Shown: positions 42,238-51,106 of the stretch, one piece after another
Position numbering within the stretch: position 1 is the stretch's first letter
Layout: each line of letters starts with the position of its first letter
From: Azospirillum griseum
Lineage (GTDB): Bacteria; Pseudomonadota; Alphaproteobacteria; Azospirillales; Azospirillaceae
Assembly (NCBI RefSeq): GCF_003966125.1
Contig: NZ_RXMA01000008.1
Location: forward strand, 62,001 to 126,000
DNA length: 64,000 nt
Direction: 5' to 3'
Position numbers and translations under genes: made by a program
The notes under the pieces: generated by a model
The model's database searches: none
The model's input: the letters and a program-made list of their open reading frames with translations, nothing else
What the model was told of the DNA's origin: nothing

Positions 42238-44493
42238 ATGGCGAGCATCGGTGAAGCCCTGTTGATGGCGTTCGACCTGCACCAATCCGGGCGCTGGGAC
42301 GAGGCGGACACGCTCTATGGCCGCATTCTCGATGCCGACCCGGAGCAGGCCGACGCCTGGCACCTGTCCGGCGTGCTGGCGGCGCAGCGGGGCGCGCTGG
42401 CGCGGGCGGAGGCCCGTCTGGTCCGTGCGGTGGCGCTGCGCCCGGCGGCCCCGGACCTTCTGGTCAATCTGGGCAACGCCCGGCGCGCCGCCGGGCGGTT
42501 CGATGCCGCCGGGGCGGTCTATGGCCACGCCGCCGCGCTGGCCGCGCAGCCGGGCGAGGTTCTGGCGTGGCTGGCGGTGTGGCGCGCCCGGCAAGGGCGG
42601 TGGACCGAGGCCGAGGCGTTGGCGCGCGCGGTTCTGGCCGACGCGGCGCGGACCAGCGCCGACGCGCTGCACCGGCTGGGCGTGGCGCTGTCCACCGCCG
42701 ACCGGCTTGATCCGGCGCGCGCCCTGCTGGAGGCGGCGGCGCGCGCGGCCCCGGACTCGGCGGTGATCCTCGGCAACCTGGGGATCACGCTGCGCCGGAT
42801 GGGCGACATCGATCAGGCCGAACAGGCGCTCCGCGCCGCGCTCGCCCGCGATGGCGGCATGGCGGCGGCGCGGCGGGAATTGGCGGCGCTGTTGGTCGAG
42901 CGGGCGCGCGACGGCGAGGATGAGGGGCCGTTGCGGGAGGCCCGGCGACTGGACCCAGACTCCCCCGCGCCCCGGCTGGAGCTGGCGCTGCGTCAACACG
43001 CGCGGGGTGAGGTGGAGGCGGCGTTGGCCGAGCTGCGCCGGGCGGTCGCGCTCGCCCCGGACGAGGCATCGGCGCTGTCGGCGCTGGCCCAGGCGCTCAA
43101 CATCGCCGAACAGCCCTTTCCGGCGCTGGCGCTGTTGGGGTGGGCGCAACGGGCCGCCCCCGGCGACCCTGATCCGCCCCGTCACGCCGCCCGCATCCTG
43201 CAAACGCTGCGGCGACCGGAGGCGGCGGCGGACGCCCACGCGGAGGCCGAACGCCGCGCGCCCAACCCGCGCGTCGGGGCCGATCGCCTGTTGACCCTGA
43301 ACCTGACCGACGCCCCACCCGCCGCCATGCGGCGCGCGGCGGCGGCGTGGGCGGCGCGCTACGCCCCCGCGCCGCTCTACGATCACAGCGGCCCACGCGA
43401 TCCCGACCGGCCCTTGCGGGTTGGCTATCTGGTGGAAGGCTTTCTGACCCACGATTCCACCTGCCTGCCGCTGGTGGAACGGCACGGGCCGGGCGTTGTC
43501 CCCATCGTTTACAACCTGTGCGACCGCCCCGATCACCCAACCTTGCCCCGCTACCGCGCGGCGGCGACGCTGGTCCGCGACGTGGCGGGGATCGACAACG
43601 ACGCCTTGGCGGCGCTGATCCACGCCGACGCGGTCGATGTTCTGGTCGATGGCGCGGGCTTTGCCTCTCCGGGCTTGCGCTTTCTGGCGCTGGCCCGCCG
43701 TCCCGCTCCGGTGCAGATCCATTACCCGGCGATGGGCACAACCGGTCTGGCGGCGGTGGATGGGGTGGTGGTCGATGACCGCACGCTGCCGCCGGGGCGG
43801 GATGGCGATCTGTGCGAACGGGCGGTGCGGCTGCCCTGCGCCTATCACTGCACGCCGCTGTGGCCGTTGCCGGAGCGGGCCGAGGATCCGCCGTGCACGG
43901 CGCAGGGCTTCGTCACCTTCGGCAGTTTCAACACCGCCAACAAGATCGGGGCCGATACGCTGGCGGTCTGGGCGGCGTTGCTGCACCGGGTTCCCGATTC
44001 CCGTTTGCTGTTGAAGGCGTCCGACCTGCGCCCGACCGTGGCGGACGGCCTGCGCGCCATCCTCTGCGGCGATTTCGGGCTTGCCCCGGACCGGGTGGAG
44101 ATCCGCCCGCCCACGCGCGGCTATCAGGAGCATATGGCCTGCTACAATGCGGTCGACATCCATCTGGACAGTTTCCCCTACACCGGGGTGACGACCAGCG
44201 TGGAAGCGATGCTGATGGGCGTGCCGGTGGTGTCGCTGGCCGGACGCCGCATTCTCGACCGCTACGGGGCCTGCCTGCTGACGGCGGTGGGGCTGCCGGA
44301 GCTGATTGCGGAGTCGGTCGAGGCTTACATCGCAATCGCCGCCGCGTTGGCGAATGACCGGGCGCGCCTGACGGCGCTGCGGCAAACGCTGCCGGATCGC
44401 CTGCGCCGGTCCCCGGTGATGGACGCCGACGCCTTCACCGCGTCGATGGAGGACGCCTATCGCGCGCTGTGGCGGCAGGGCGCGCGGAGTTGA
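42238..44493 (+). CDS. TPR protein with GT41 (SPINDLY/OGT-like) glycosyltransferase domain
   Basis: 751 residues. The N-terminal ~390 residues are about ten TPR helix pairs (for example QSGRWDEADTLYGRILDADP and later repeats rich in Ala, Leu and Arg). The C-terminal ~350 residues match the GT41 family of O-GlcNAc and O-fucose transferases: FGSFNTANKIGADTLAVWAALL, VPDSRLLLK and HLDSFPYTGVTTSVEAMLMG with GVPVVSL are the donor-binding parts. No signal peptide is seen. Bacterial relatives modify flagellin or other proteins; the acceptor here is unknown. It lies 24 bases after the DUF429-like gene. Confidence 0.87.
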   Translation: MASIGEALLMAFDLHQSGRWDEADTLYGRILDADPEQADAWHLSGVLAAQRGALARAEARLVRAVALRPAAPDLLVNLGNARRAAGRFDAAGAVYGHAAALAAQPGEVLAWLAVWRARQGRWTEAEALARAVLADAARTSADALHRLGVALSTADRLDPARALLEAAARAAPDSAVILGNLGITLRRMGDIDQAEQALRAALARDGGMAAARRELAALLVERARDGEDEGPLREARRLDPDSPAPRLELALRQHARGEVEAALAELRRAVALAPDEASALSALAQALNIAEQPFPALALLGWAQRAAPGDPDPPRHAARILQTLRRPEAAADAHAEAERRAPNPRVGADRLLTLNLTDAPPAAMRRAAAAWAARYAPAPLYDHSGPRDPDRPLRVGYLVEGFLTHDSTCLPLVERHGPGVVPIVYNLCDRPDHPTLPRYRAAATLVRDVAGIDNDALAALIHADAVDVLVDGAGFASPGLRFLALARRPAPVQIHYPAMGTTGLAAVDGVVVDDRTLPPGRDGDLCERAVRLPCAYHCTPLWPLPERAEDPPCTAQGFVTFGSFNTANKIGADTLAVWAALLHRVPDSRLLLKASDLRPTVADGLRAILCGDFGLAPDRVEIRPPTRGYQEHMACYNAVDIHLDSFPYTGVTTSVEAMLMGVPVVSLAGRRILDRYGACLLTAVGLPELIAESVEAYIAIAAALANDRARLTALRQTLPDRLRRSPVMDADAFTASMEDAYRALWRQGARS

Positions 44494-44500
44494 CGACGCC

Positions 44501-45073
44501 TCAGGCGATGGTGGCCAGGATCGCCGCCGTGTCGGTGATGGTGGCGTATTCGCCCGACAAATTGGCGAGCGAAAGGTCATGCACCTCCTGCGCGCTGCGC
44601 AGATGGCCCGACCAGTCCCGCTTGGCAAAGGTGAAGGTCGCGTCCTGCACCAGCCGCACGTCGTAGCCCAGATTTCCGGCGTGACGGACGGTGGTTTCGA
44701 CGCTGTTGTTGGTGATCACCCCGGCCACGACCAGCGTTTCAATCTTTTTGTTGCGCAGCCAATCGTCCAGCATAGTCCCGATGAAGGCGCTGTTCACCGA
44801 TTTGCCGAACACGCATTCGTCGGGCAGGGGCATCGCCTCCGGCTTGAAGGCGTGGCTGGGCCGGTCGGGGCGGTAGGCGGAATCGGGTTCCGTCGAATCG
44901 TGGCGGATGTGCACGATGGGCCGCTTGTGCCAGCGCCACGCGGTCAACAGGGCGGCGACGTTGCGTTCGGCCTGCGGGTTGTTGCGCGGCCCATCGGCGC
45001 GCCATCGCGGATCCTCGATGGCCATTTGCAGATCGATGATGAGCAGGGTGGCGTTGTCGGGCAGGCTTTTCAT
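44501..45073 (-). CDS. Isochorismatase-fold hydrolase lacking the usual cysteine
   Basis: 190 residues of the isochorismatase-like hydrolase fold. Of the standard Asp-Lys-Cys triad, D14 (LLIIDLQ) and K91 (FGKSVNSAF) are present, but the cysteine position in GVITNNSVETTVR is serine (S124, codon AGC at 44702-44704). The cis-peptide region and the TNxxVE context are kept. Cysteine hydrolases such as nicotinamidase need the thiol, while true isochorismatases lack it, so the function is open. The start at 45073 has AGGA upstream; the frame to 45139 overlaps the crcB side. Confidence 0.85.
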   Translation of the reverse strand: MKSLPDNATLLIIDLQMAIEDPRWRADGPRNNPQAERNVAALLTAWRWHKRPIVHIRHDSTEPDSAYRPDRPSHAFKPEAMPLPDECVFGKSVNSAFIGTMLDDWLRNKKIETLVVAGVITNNSVETTVRHAGNLGYDVRLVQDATFTFAKRDWSGHLRSAQEVHDLSLANLSGEYATITDTAAILATIA

Positions 45074-45210
45074 GCGGGTTATCCTGCCCCAAGCGTCCGC
45101 CGCGTGACAAGTGGGCGCATTTCTGGCCTTATCCGCCATGGGCCGCGCCGGTCATGGCCCGATCCCTGTGGCTTGCCTTGGTTTTCACCGTTCTGGAGTT
45201 TGGAGGGGCC

Positions 45211-45612
45211 GTGCTCGCTTCCCCTGTCAGCCTGCTTGCCGTCGCCGTGGGCGGGGCCGCCGGATCGGTGGCGCGCTATCTGCTGATTTTGGCCGTCGGC
45301 CAATGGGTCGGCACGCGCTTTCCCTTTGGCACGGTGATCGTCAACGTCATCGGCTGCTTTGCCATGGGCGTTCTGTCCGAACTGGCGGCGCTGACCTGGG
45401 CACCCTCGCCGGAGGTGCGGGCGCTGATCCTGGTCGGGGTGCTGGGCGGCTTCACCACCTTTTCCTCCTTCACGCTCGATCTCGGCACGCTGGTGGGCCG
45501 GGACGAGCTTCTGGCGGCGTTCGCCTATCTTGCGTCCTCGGTGGTGCTGACCATCCTGGGCTTTTTTGCCGGCCTGTGGGTCGTGCGCTCTCTTGTTTCG
45601 GTGTCCCTCTGA
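45211..45612 (+). CDS. crcB: Fluoride exporter CrcB (Fluc)
   Basis: Small fluoride channel, 133 residues with four membrane helices, working as an antiparallel dimer. The family motifs GGAAGSVARY (near 13-22), INxIGCF-type FGTVIVNVIGCFAMG, and GGFTTFSSFTLDLG (with the phenylalanine and threonine residues lining the pore) are present. The start GTG at 45211 has the strong site GGAGGGG at 45202-45208; ATG at 45154 would add 19 residues. I looked for a fluoride riboswitch upstream and found no match. It overlaps the pseudouridine synthase gene by one base. Confidence 0.92.
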   Translation: MLASPVSLLAVAVGGAAGSVARYLLILAVGQWVGTRFPFGTVIVNVIGCFAMGVLSELAALTWAPSPEVRALILVGVLGGFTTFSSFTLDLGTLVGRDELLAAFAYLASSVVLTILGFFAGLWVVRSLVSVSL

Positions 45613-46679
45613 TGACTGACTCTGCCAAGCCCGCGTCCAAAACCAAACCCGATGCGGCGGACGCCGCCAAACCGGCGGGCGAAAGCCGGGTTGAAAACCG
45701 CACCGTTCCGGCGGACGAGGCCGACATGCGCCTCGACCGCTGGTTCAAGCGGCACTACCCCGATGTCAACCACAGCTATCTGCAAAAGCTGCTGCGCACC
45801 GGGCAGGTCCGCATCGATGGCAAGCGGGCGGAAACCTCCGACCGGCTGGCGGCGGGGCAGGTGGTCCGGGTGCCGCCGCTGGCCGATTGGGCGGCCCCGG
45901 CGCGCAGCCCGTCGGCGGCCAAGCCCAAACCGGCGATGTCGGACAAGCAGGTGGCGGAGCTGCAAGCCCTGGTGCTCTACCGCGACGCCGACGTGATCGC
46001 CATCAACAAGCCCGCCGGTCTGGCGGTGCAGGGCGGAACCGGCACCTCCAAGCATCTTGACGCCATGCTCGACGCCCTGCGCTTTGACGGCACGGAGCGG
46101 CCCAAGCTGGTCCACCGGCTGGACAAGGACACCTCGGGCGTGCTGCTGCTGGCCCGCACCAGCTTCGCCGCCACCAAGCTGACCGAGATGTTCCGGGGCA
46201 GCGACGTGCGCAAGACCTATTGGGCGGCGACGGTCGGCGTGCCGAAGCCCTATCAGGGCAAGATCGACATCCCGCTGGCCAAGGAAGGCGGCCCGCAGGG
46301 TGAGCGCGTGGCGGAAAACCACGAAGAGGGCAAGCGCGCCGTCACCTATTATTCGGTGCTGGAAAACGCGGGCAAGCAATCGGCCTTCGTCGCCATGTGG
46401 CCGCGCACCGGCCGCACCCACCAGCTGCGCGTTCACATGGCCGCGATTGGCACGCCGATCCTGGGCGATGGCAAATACGCGGGCCAAGGGGCCAACCTGC
46501 CGGGGGCGGAGGTGACGAAGCGCCTGCACCTGCACGCCCGCCGCCTGATCCTGCCGCACCCGCGCGGCGGCAAGACCATCGACGTGACGGCCCCGCTACC
46601 CGACCACATGCTCGCCACCTGGAAGTATCTGGGTTACAGCGCCAACCTGCGCGACGATCCGTTCGAGGATCTGGAATGA
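45612..46679 (+). CDS. rluC: RluA-family pseudouridine synthase (RluC-type)
   Basis: 355 residues. It converts uridines in 23S rRNA to pseudouridine. An N-terminal S4 RNA-binding domain (DMRLDRWFKRHYPDVNHSYL) is followed by the catalytic domain with HRLDKDTSG, where D171 is the catalytic aspartate. KTYWA and GRTHQLRVHMA, the standard motifs, follow. A long Lys/Ala/Pro linker joins the two. The ATG at 45612 shares a base with the crcB stop. RluC is preferred to RluD because of the S4 domain sequence, but this is not certain. Confidence 0.9.
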   Translation: MTDSAKPASKTKPDAADAAKPAGESRVENRTVPADEADMRLDRWFKRHYPDVNHSYLQKLLRTGQVRIDGKRAETSDRLAAGQVVRVPPLADWAAPARSPSAAKPKPAMSDKQVAELQALVLYRDADVIAINKPAGLAVQGGTGTSKHLDAMLDALRFDGTERPKLVHRLDKDTSGVLLLARTSFAATKLTEMFRGSDVRKTYWAATVGVPKPYQGKIDIPLAKEGGPQGERVAENHEEGKRAVTYYSVLENAGKQSAFVAMWPRTGRTHQLRVHMAAIGTPILGDGKYAGQGANLPGAEVTKRLHLHARRLILPHPRGGKTIDVTAPLPDHMLATWKYLGYSANLRDDPFEDLE

Positions 46680-47371
46680 GCGGGGCGGGGAGCGCCGTGC
46701 CGCGCCTGGCCCTGTTCGATTGCGACGGAACGCTGGTGGACAGCCAATTTTCCATCATCGACGCCATGACCACCGCCTGGGCCGAGCATGGCCTGGGCGT
46801 GCCCGACCCGATGGCGGTGCGCCGCATCGTCGGCCTGTCGCTGGTGGAGGCGGTGGCCGCTCTGCTGCCGGGCCGAACGGACGCGTTCCACGTCGCCGTC
46901 GCCGAAAGCTACAAGGCGGCCTTTTCCGCCAGCCGACAACGCGGCGAGGTGGACGAGCCGCTGTTCCCCGGCATCCTGGAGACGCTCGACGCGCTGGAGA
47001 ACGCTGGCGTGCTGCTGGGGGTCGCGACCGGCAAGTCGCGGCGTGGGCTGGACGCGGTGTTGAAGGGGCACGGGCTGACCAACCGCTTCGTCACGCTGCA
47101 AACCGCCGATTCCGGGCCGGGCAAGCCGCACCCGCACATGGTGCACCGCGCGTTGGCCGACACCGGTGCGGTGGAGGCGGGGACGGTGATGATCGGCGAC
47201 ACCACCTATGACATTCAAATGGCCCGCAGCGCGCGGGTGGCGTCGGTCGGCGTGTCCTGGGGCTATCACCCGGTGGCGGAGCTGACGGCGGCGGGGGCCA
47301 ACCGCATTGTTCACCGGGGGCGCGAGGTCGCCGACGCGGTGCTGGGTTTGTTGGAGACGAACGGACAATGA
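46676..47371 (+). CDS. HAD-superfamily hydrolase (phosphoglycolate phosphatase-like)
   Basis: 231 residues of the HAD subfamily IA. Motif I is FDCDGTLVDS with nucleophile D15 and acid/base D17; motif II is GVATGKSRRGLD; motif III and IV include KPHPHMVH (Lys) and MIGDTTYDIQMA (Asp). It is a small phosphomonoesterase with substrate unknown. It overlaps the pseudouridine synthase by four bases (ATGA) and the ATP12 gene by four bases (ATGA), so the three are translationally coupled; this gene trio is familiar from alphaproteobacteria. Confidence 0.92.
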   Translation: MSGAGSAVPRLALFDCDGTLVDSQFSIIDAMTTAWAEHGLGVPDPMAVRRIVGLSLVEAVAALLPGRTDAFHVAVAESYKAAFSASRQRGEVDEPLFPGILETLDALENAGVLLGVATGKSRRGLDAVLKGHGLTNRFVTLQTADSGPGKPHPHMVHRALADTGAVEAGTVMIGDTTYDIQMARSARVASVGVSWGYHPVAELTAAGANRIVHRGREVADAVLGLLETNGQ

Positions 47372-48066
47372 AGCGTTTTTACAAGGCAGCGGGTGTTGCG
47401 GCTGTTGAGGGCGGCGGGTTCCAGGTTCAGTTGGACGGCCGTCCGATCCGCAGCCCGGCCAAGGCGGCGTTGACCTTTCCCACCCGCGCGCTGGCCGACG
47501 CGGTGGCGGCGGAATGGGACGCGCAGGGTGAAACGATCCACCCGCACACGATGCCGTTGATGCAATTGGCCAGCACGGCGGTCGATCTGGTCCCGGCCAA
47601 GCGCGGCGAGATCATCGAGGCGGTGGCGGCCTACGCCGAAACCGATCTGGTCTGTTACCGAGCCGAACACCCGCAGCCGCTGGTGGAGCGTCAGACCCGC
47701 CTGTGGCAGCCGTTGTTGGATTGGGTGGCGGTGCGTCACGACGCCGCGCTGGTGGTGTGCCATGGCCTGATGCCGCGCCCCCAGCCGCCCGCTGCCCTGC
47801 GCGCCCTGCGCGCGGTGGTGGAGGGGTGCGACGATTGGGGGTTGGCCGCCTTGCAGACCGTCACCGGAGCCTGCGGCTCGCTGGTGGTGGCGCTGGCGCT
47901 GCTGGAGGGCCGGATTTCCCCGGACGAGGCGTTCGACGCCGCCCAGCTCGACGAAACCTATCAGATCGAGCATTGGGGCGAGGACACCGAGGCGACCAAG
48001 CGCCGGACCAACCTGCGCGCCGACATCAACGACTGCCGCCGCTTCATGGATCTCCTGCGCGGCTGA
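47368..48066 (+). CDS. ATP12-family F1-ATPase assembly chaperone
   Basis: 232 residues, matching mitochondrial ATP12 and its alphaproteobacterial relatives, which bind the F1 alpha subunit during assembly of ATP synthase. The family pattern includes KRFYKAAGVAAVEGGGF, VQLDGRPIRSPAKAAL and EWDAQGETIHPHTMPLMQLASTAVD. The C-terminal part has the helical bundle ending in DINDCRRFMDLLRG. It overlaps the HAD gene by four bases, so it belongs to the crcB-rluC-HAD-ATP12 unit. Its presence supports alphaproteobacterial origin. Confidence 0.93.
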   Translation: MKRFYKAAGVAAVEGGGFQVQLDGRPIRSPAKAALTFPTRALADAVAAEWDAQGETIHPHTMPLMQLASTAVDLVPAKRGEIIEAVAAYAETDLVCYRAEHPQPLVERQTRLWQPLLDWVAVRHDAALVVCHGLMPRPQPPAALRALRAVVEGCDDWGLAALQTVTGACGSLVVALALLEGRISPDEAFDAAQLDETYQIEHWGEDTEATKRRTNLRADINDCRRFMDLLRG

Positions 48067-48179
48067 ACGACGGGGCGCTGACCTGGAGCGCTGACGCAGG
48101 GCTGGCGTGCAACGCAACCCTGCGTCACACCCGTCCTACTCGCGTATGCTCTTGCCGGTTCCTCCGCCTGGATTTAAGG

Positions 48180-49706
48180 ATGGAGGGGCGAGACCTTTGG
48201 CAACGCGGGGGTGGTCATGGCGCGCGGGGATGCTGCGTGACGCGCAACGCGCGCATCGGCTGCCGTTGGCGGCGGACGCTGAGCCAACTCCGCGTTCGGC
48301 TGACGGCCGAGGACACCGCCGCATACCGCGAGCGCAGCCAGCGGCGTGACCAGATCGTGTTGCGCGTGATGACCGCGCTGGCGATCAGTGGGCAGACCGC
48401 CCGCCTGTTTTTTGACGCCGGTCTGGCGGGCAATCTGTATTTCGACGGGGTGCTGTTCCGCCTGTTCGGGCTGGCCTGTTTTGCCACCCTGTTCGCCCTG
48501 TCCTTCCACACGATCACGCGCCGTTGTTTGCACGCGGTGGTCGGGGTTGGCTATCTGCTGGCCACGGCGTCGCTGGCCGCCGCCTACGCGGCGGTTTCCT
48601 GGCAAGCGCCGCTCGTCAACTCCACCATGGGGATCGCGTTGATCCTGCTGTCGGCCTTTTCCTTTGGCAGGCGGCAGGTGGCTTTGGTCGCTGTGGCGGC
48701 GGTGGTGGTTGCGGTGGTCCACATGCCGCTCGCCGGGATGGGATCGTTGGCGCTGCCAACGCGGTTGGTGGGCTGCGGCGTGGTCGGTCTCATCACCGTG
48801 ACGGCCAGTTGGTTCCTGGATCAGCATTGGCGGCGCGGTTTTCTGGTGGAACGGGCGCTGGAGCGCTCCCACGCCGACCTCAGCCGGGCGCATCGGGATT
48901 TGGAGGCGGCGCACACCGTTCTGATCGACCAGCAAGCCCAATTGGTGCGGGCGGAGCGGAGCGCGGCGCTGGGGCGGCTGGTCGCCAGTCTCGCCCACCA
49001 GATCAACGCCCCGGTGGGCATTCAGGTCAGTTTGGCCAGCCATCTGACCGATCAGACCAATCACTTTTCACAGCGGGTGGCCAGCGGCGAGCTGCGCCGG
49101 GCCGATCTGACCGACTATCTGGCGACGGCGCGCGATTCCAGCGCGCTGCTGCTGGACAACGCCTGTCGGATGGCCAACCTCGTCACCACCCTGAAGCGGC
49201 TCAATGGCGAGGTTGGGAACGATGACGGGGCTGGGGTGGAGGTGGTCGATGTCAGCGATCTTCTGGCCCGCCTCCGCCCGGCGATGGAAGCGCTTATGCC
49301 TCCGCAAGTGACGCTGGCGGTGGAGGCGGTGACAGGGGCGAGGGTGTTCGGCGCGTCCACCCTGCTCGACACCATCCTGCACCAGACCGTCAGCAACGCT
49401 GCCCGCCACGCTTTCCCTGATGGGCGGCCCGGCGCGGTGCGGGTGTGCGTGCGCCCGGAGACGGATGGGCGGGTGGCGTTGACGGTGGCCGATGACGGCT
49501 GTGGCATCGCGCCGGAGCATCTGGAGCGGGTGTTCGATCCCTTCTACACCGACGGGGCCATCGGCGGCTCATCGACCGGCGGCGACGGGCTGGGCCTGTC
49601 GCTGGTCCACAGCATGGTGGTGGGGCCGCTGTGCGGGCAGATCGCCATCGACAGCCGCGTCGGCGTCGGGACCACCGTCACCGTCCGTCTGCCAGCGGCG
49701 GCGTAG
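48180..49706 (+). CDS. Membrane-bound sensor histidine kinase
   Basis: 508 residues. Five or six membrane helices (about 63-240), then a coiled stretch (RSHADLSRAHRDLEAAHTVLIDQQAQL) and a dimerisation domain with the phosphorylated histidine H273 in LVASLAHQINAPVGI. The ATP-binding domain has the N box VSNAARHAF, the G1 box VADDGCGIAP, the F box FDPFYT and the G2 box GDGLGLSLVHSMV. No receiver domain follows and no response regulator lies nearby. The start may be ATG at 48180 or GTG at 48237, which has a better-spaced GGGGA. The signal is unknown. Confidence 0.87.
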   Translation: MEGRDLWQRGGGHGARGCCVTRNARIGCRWRRTLSQLRVRLTAEDTAAYRERSQRRDQIVLRVMTALAISGQTARLFFDAGLAGNLYFDGVLFRLFGLACFATLFALSFHTITRRCLHAVVGVGYLLATASLAAAYAAVSWQAPLVNSTMGIALILLSAFSFGRRQVALVAVAAVVVAVVHMPLAGMGSLALPTRLVGCGVVGLITVTASWFLDQHWRRGFLVERALERSHADLSRAHRDLEAAHTVLIDQQAQLVRAERSAALGRLVASLAHQINAPVGIQVSLASHLTDQTNHFSQRVASGELRRADLTDYLATARDSSALLLDNACRMANLVTTLKRLNGEVGNDDGAGVEVVDVSDLLARLRPAMEALMPPQVTLAVEAVTGARVFGASTLLDTILHQTVSNAARHAFPDGRPGAVRVCVRPETDGRVALTVADDGCGIAPEHLERVFDPFYTDGAIGGSSTGGDGLGLSLVHSMVVGPLCGQIAIDSRVGVGTTVTVRLPAAA

Positions 49707-49737
49707 CGACCGCCCGGCGCGTCAGTTCCCCAGTGCA

Positions 49738-50166
49738 TCACTCGTCGCTGCCGCGCCCGCGCATCTTCTTCACGGTGGAACGAATGGATTTCCCATCCAA
49801 GCGCCGCTGCTGCGACCCCTTCGTCGGTTTGGTCGGGCGGCGGGGTGGCGGGGGTGGGGCGGCGGCGTCGCGGATCAGGTCGATCAGCCGTTCCTGCGCG
49901 TCCACCCGGTTGCGCATCTGCGACCGGTGCTTGTCCGCCACCAGCACCAGAACGCCGTCCTGCGTCAGCCGCGATCCCGCCAGCCGCATCAGCCGGTGCT
50001 TGACCTCTGGCGGGATGTTGGGGGAGGCGGCGACGTTGAAGCGCAACTGCACCGCCGATTCGGTCTTGTTGACGTGCTGCCCGCCGGGACCGGAGGCGCG
50101 GACGAAGGACTCCTCCAACTCGCTCTCGTCGATCGAAATCCGGTGGGTGACGCGGATCAGCGGCAT
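49738..50166 (-). CDS. arfB: Alternative ribosome-rescue factor ArfB
   Basis: 142-residue peptidyl-tRNA hydrolase of the ICT1/YaeJ family that frees ribosomes stalled without a stop codon. The catalytic GGQ motif is G28-G29-Q30 within GPGGQHVNKTES. The C-terminal tail after the Pro-rich stretch is basic (RRLDGKSIRSTVKKMRGR); in ArfB this tail enters the empty mRNA channel, and its length and basic residues fit. It is encoded seven bases after rsmA, on the same strand. Confidence 0.95.
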   Translation of the reverse strand: MPLIRVTHRISIDESELEESFVRASGPGGQHVNKTESAVQLRFNVAASPNIPPEVKHRLMRLAGSRLTQDGVLVLVADKHRSQMRNRVDAQERLIDLIRDAAAPPPPPRRPTKPTKGSQQRRLDGKSIRSTVKKMRGRGSDE

Positions 50167-50172
50167 GGTGGT

Positions 50173-51075
50173 TCAGGGCGCTTGGTGTGTTTGCGCTGGC
50201 GCGGCGTCCTCGCGCGCCTGGACGGCGCGGGCCAGGGCGGCGAATCCGGCGACGTCCACCTCTTCGGCCCGCGCGGTGGGGGCGATGCCGACCTCCTCCA
50301 GCAGGGCTTCGGCGTTGCCCAGCGATTTCAGGCTCTGGCGCAGCATCTTGCGGCGCTGGCCGAAGGCGGCGGCGGTCACGCGCTCCATCACCCGCCATTC
50401 GGCGGCCTCCGGCGCGGCGCGCGCGGTGAGGTGGACGATGGTCGAATCGACCTTGGGCGGCGGGGTGAAGGCGCGCGGCGGCAGGTTGAACAGCACGCGC
50501 GCGTCGGCCCGCCATTGGGTGATGACCGACAGGCGGCCATAGGCCTTGCTGCCCGGTTGGGCAACCAGCCGGTCGGCGACCTCCTTCTGGAACATCAGCG
50601 TCAGGCTGACATAGGCCTCGATCCGTGCCAGCCAGCCCAGCAGCAGGGGCGTGGCGACGTTGTAGGGCAGGTTGGCGACGATGGCGCGCGGGGCGGGGGC
50701 CAACGTTTCGGGATCGACGGTCAGCGCGTCGGCCTCCACGATGGACAGGCGGCCCTGTGCGGCGTCCACCACATCCTGCAACGCCTCGATGAAACGGCGG
50801 TCGCGTTCGATGGCGATCACCCGCGTGGCGTCGGTGGCGAGCAGCGCACGGGTCAGGCCGCCGGGGCCGGGACCGACCTCGATCGCGGTCACACTCGCCA
50901 TCGGCCCGGCGGACCGCGCGATGCGCCCGGTCAGGTTCAGGTCGAGCAGGAAATTCTGGCCCAGCGATTTCTTGGCGTCCAAGCCAAAGCGGGCGATCAC
51001 CTCGCGCAGCGGCGGCAGGGCGTGCGGATCGAAACGCGGCGCGGAGGGGGGCGGCAGGTCGGTCGTGTCGGTCAT
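50173..51075 (-). CDS. rsmA: 16S rRNA dimethyladenosine transferase RsmA (KsgA)
   Basis: 300 residues. It dimethylates two adenines (A1518 and A1519, E. coli numbering) near the 3' end of 16S rRNA. The SAM-binding motif I is [14 protein letters not shown] near 67-80, and the catalytic [12 protein letters not shown] near 135-146. The opening [14 protein letters not shown] is the normal family N-terminus after a short extension. arfB lies just downstream. The gene is not overlapped by pdxA here, unlike in E. coli. Confidence 0.95.
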   Translation of the reverse strand: MTDTTDLPPPSAPRFDPHALPPLREVIARFGLDAKKSLGQNFLLDLNLTGRIARSAGPMASVTAIEVGPGPGGLTRALLATDATRVIAIERDRRFIEALQDVVDAAQGRLSIVEADALTVDPETLAPAPRAIVANLPYNVATPLLLGWLARIEAYVSLTLMFQKEVADRLVAQPGSKAYGRLSVITQWRADARVLFNLPPRAFTPPPKVDSTIVHLTARAAPEAAEWRVMERVTAAAFGQRRKMLRQSLKSLGNAEALLEEVGIAPTARAEEVDVAGFAALARAVQAREDAAPAQTHQAP

Positions 51076-51106
51076 GCGGTCTTATACGCCCAAGGCTTGG
51101 GGCGCG

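Noticed and set aside
42214-44628. An 804-residue minus-strand open frame
   Set aside because: It is antisense to the TPR/GT41 gene, which has recognisable motifs; the antisense frame has none.
45074-45210. Fluoride riboswitch in front of crcB
   Set aside because: I compared the region with the known fluoride aptamer pattern and found no match to the conserved pseudoknot or GATGGC-type elements.
45111-45611. Extension of the pseudouridine synthase frame upstream
   Set aside because: It overlaps crcB in another frame and has random composition; the ATG at 45612 fits the family.
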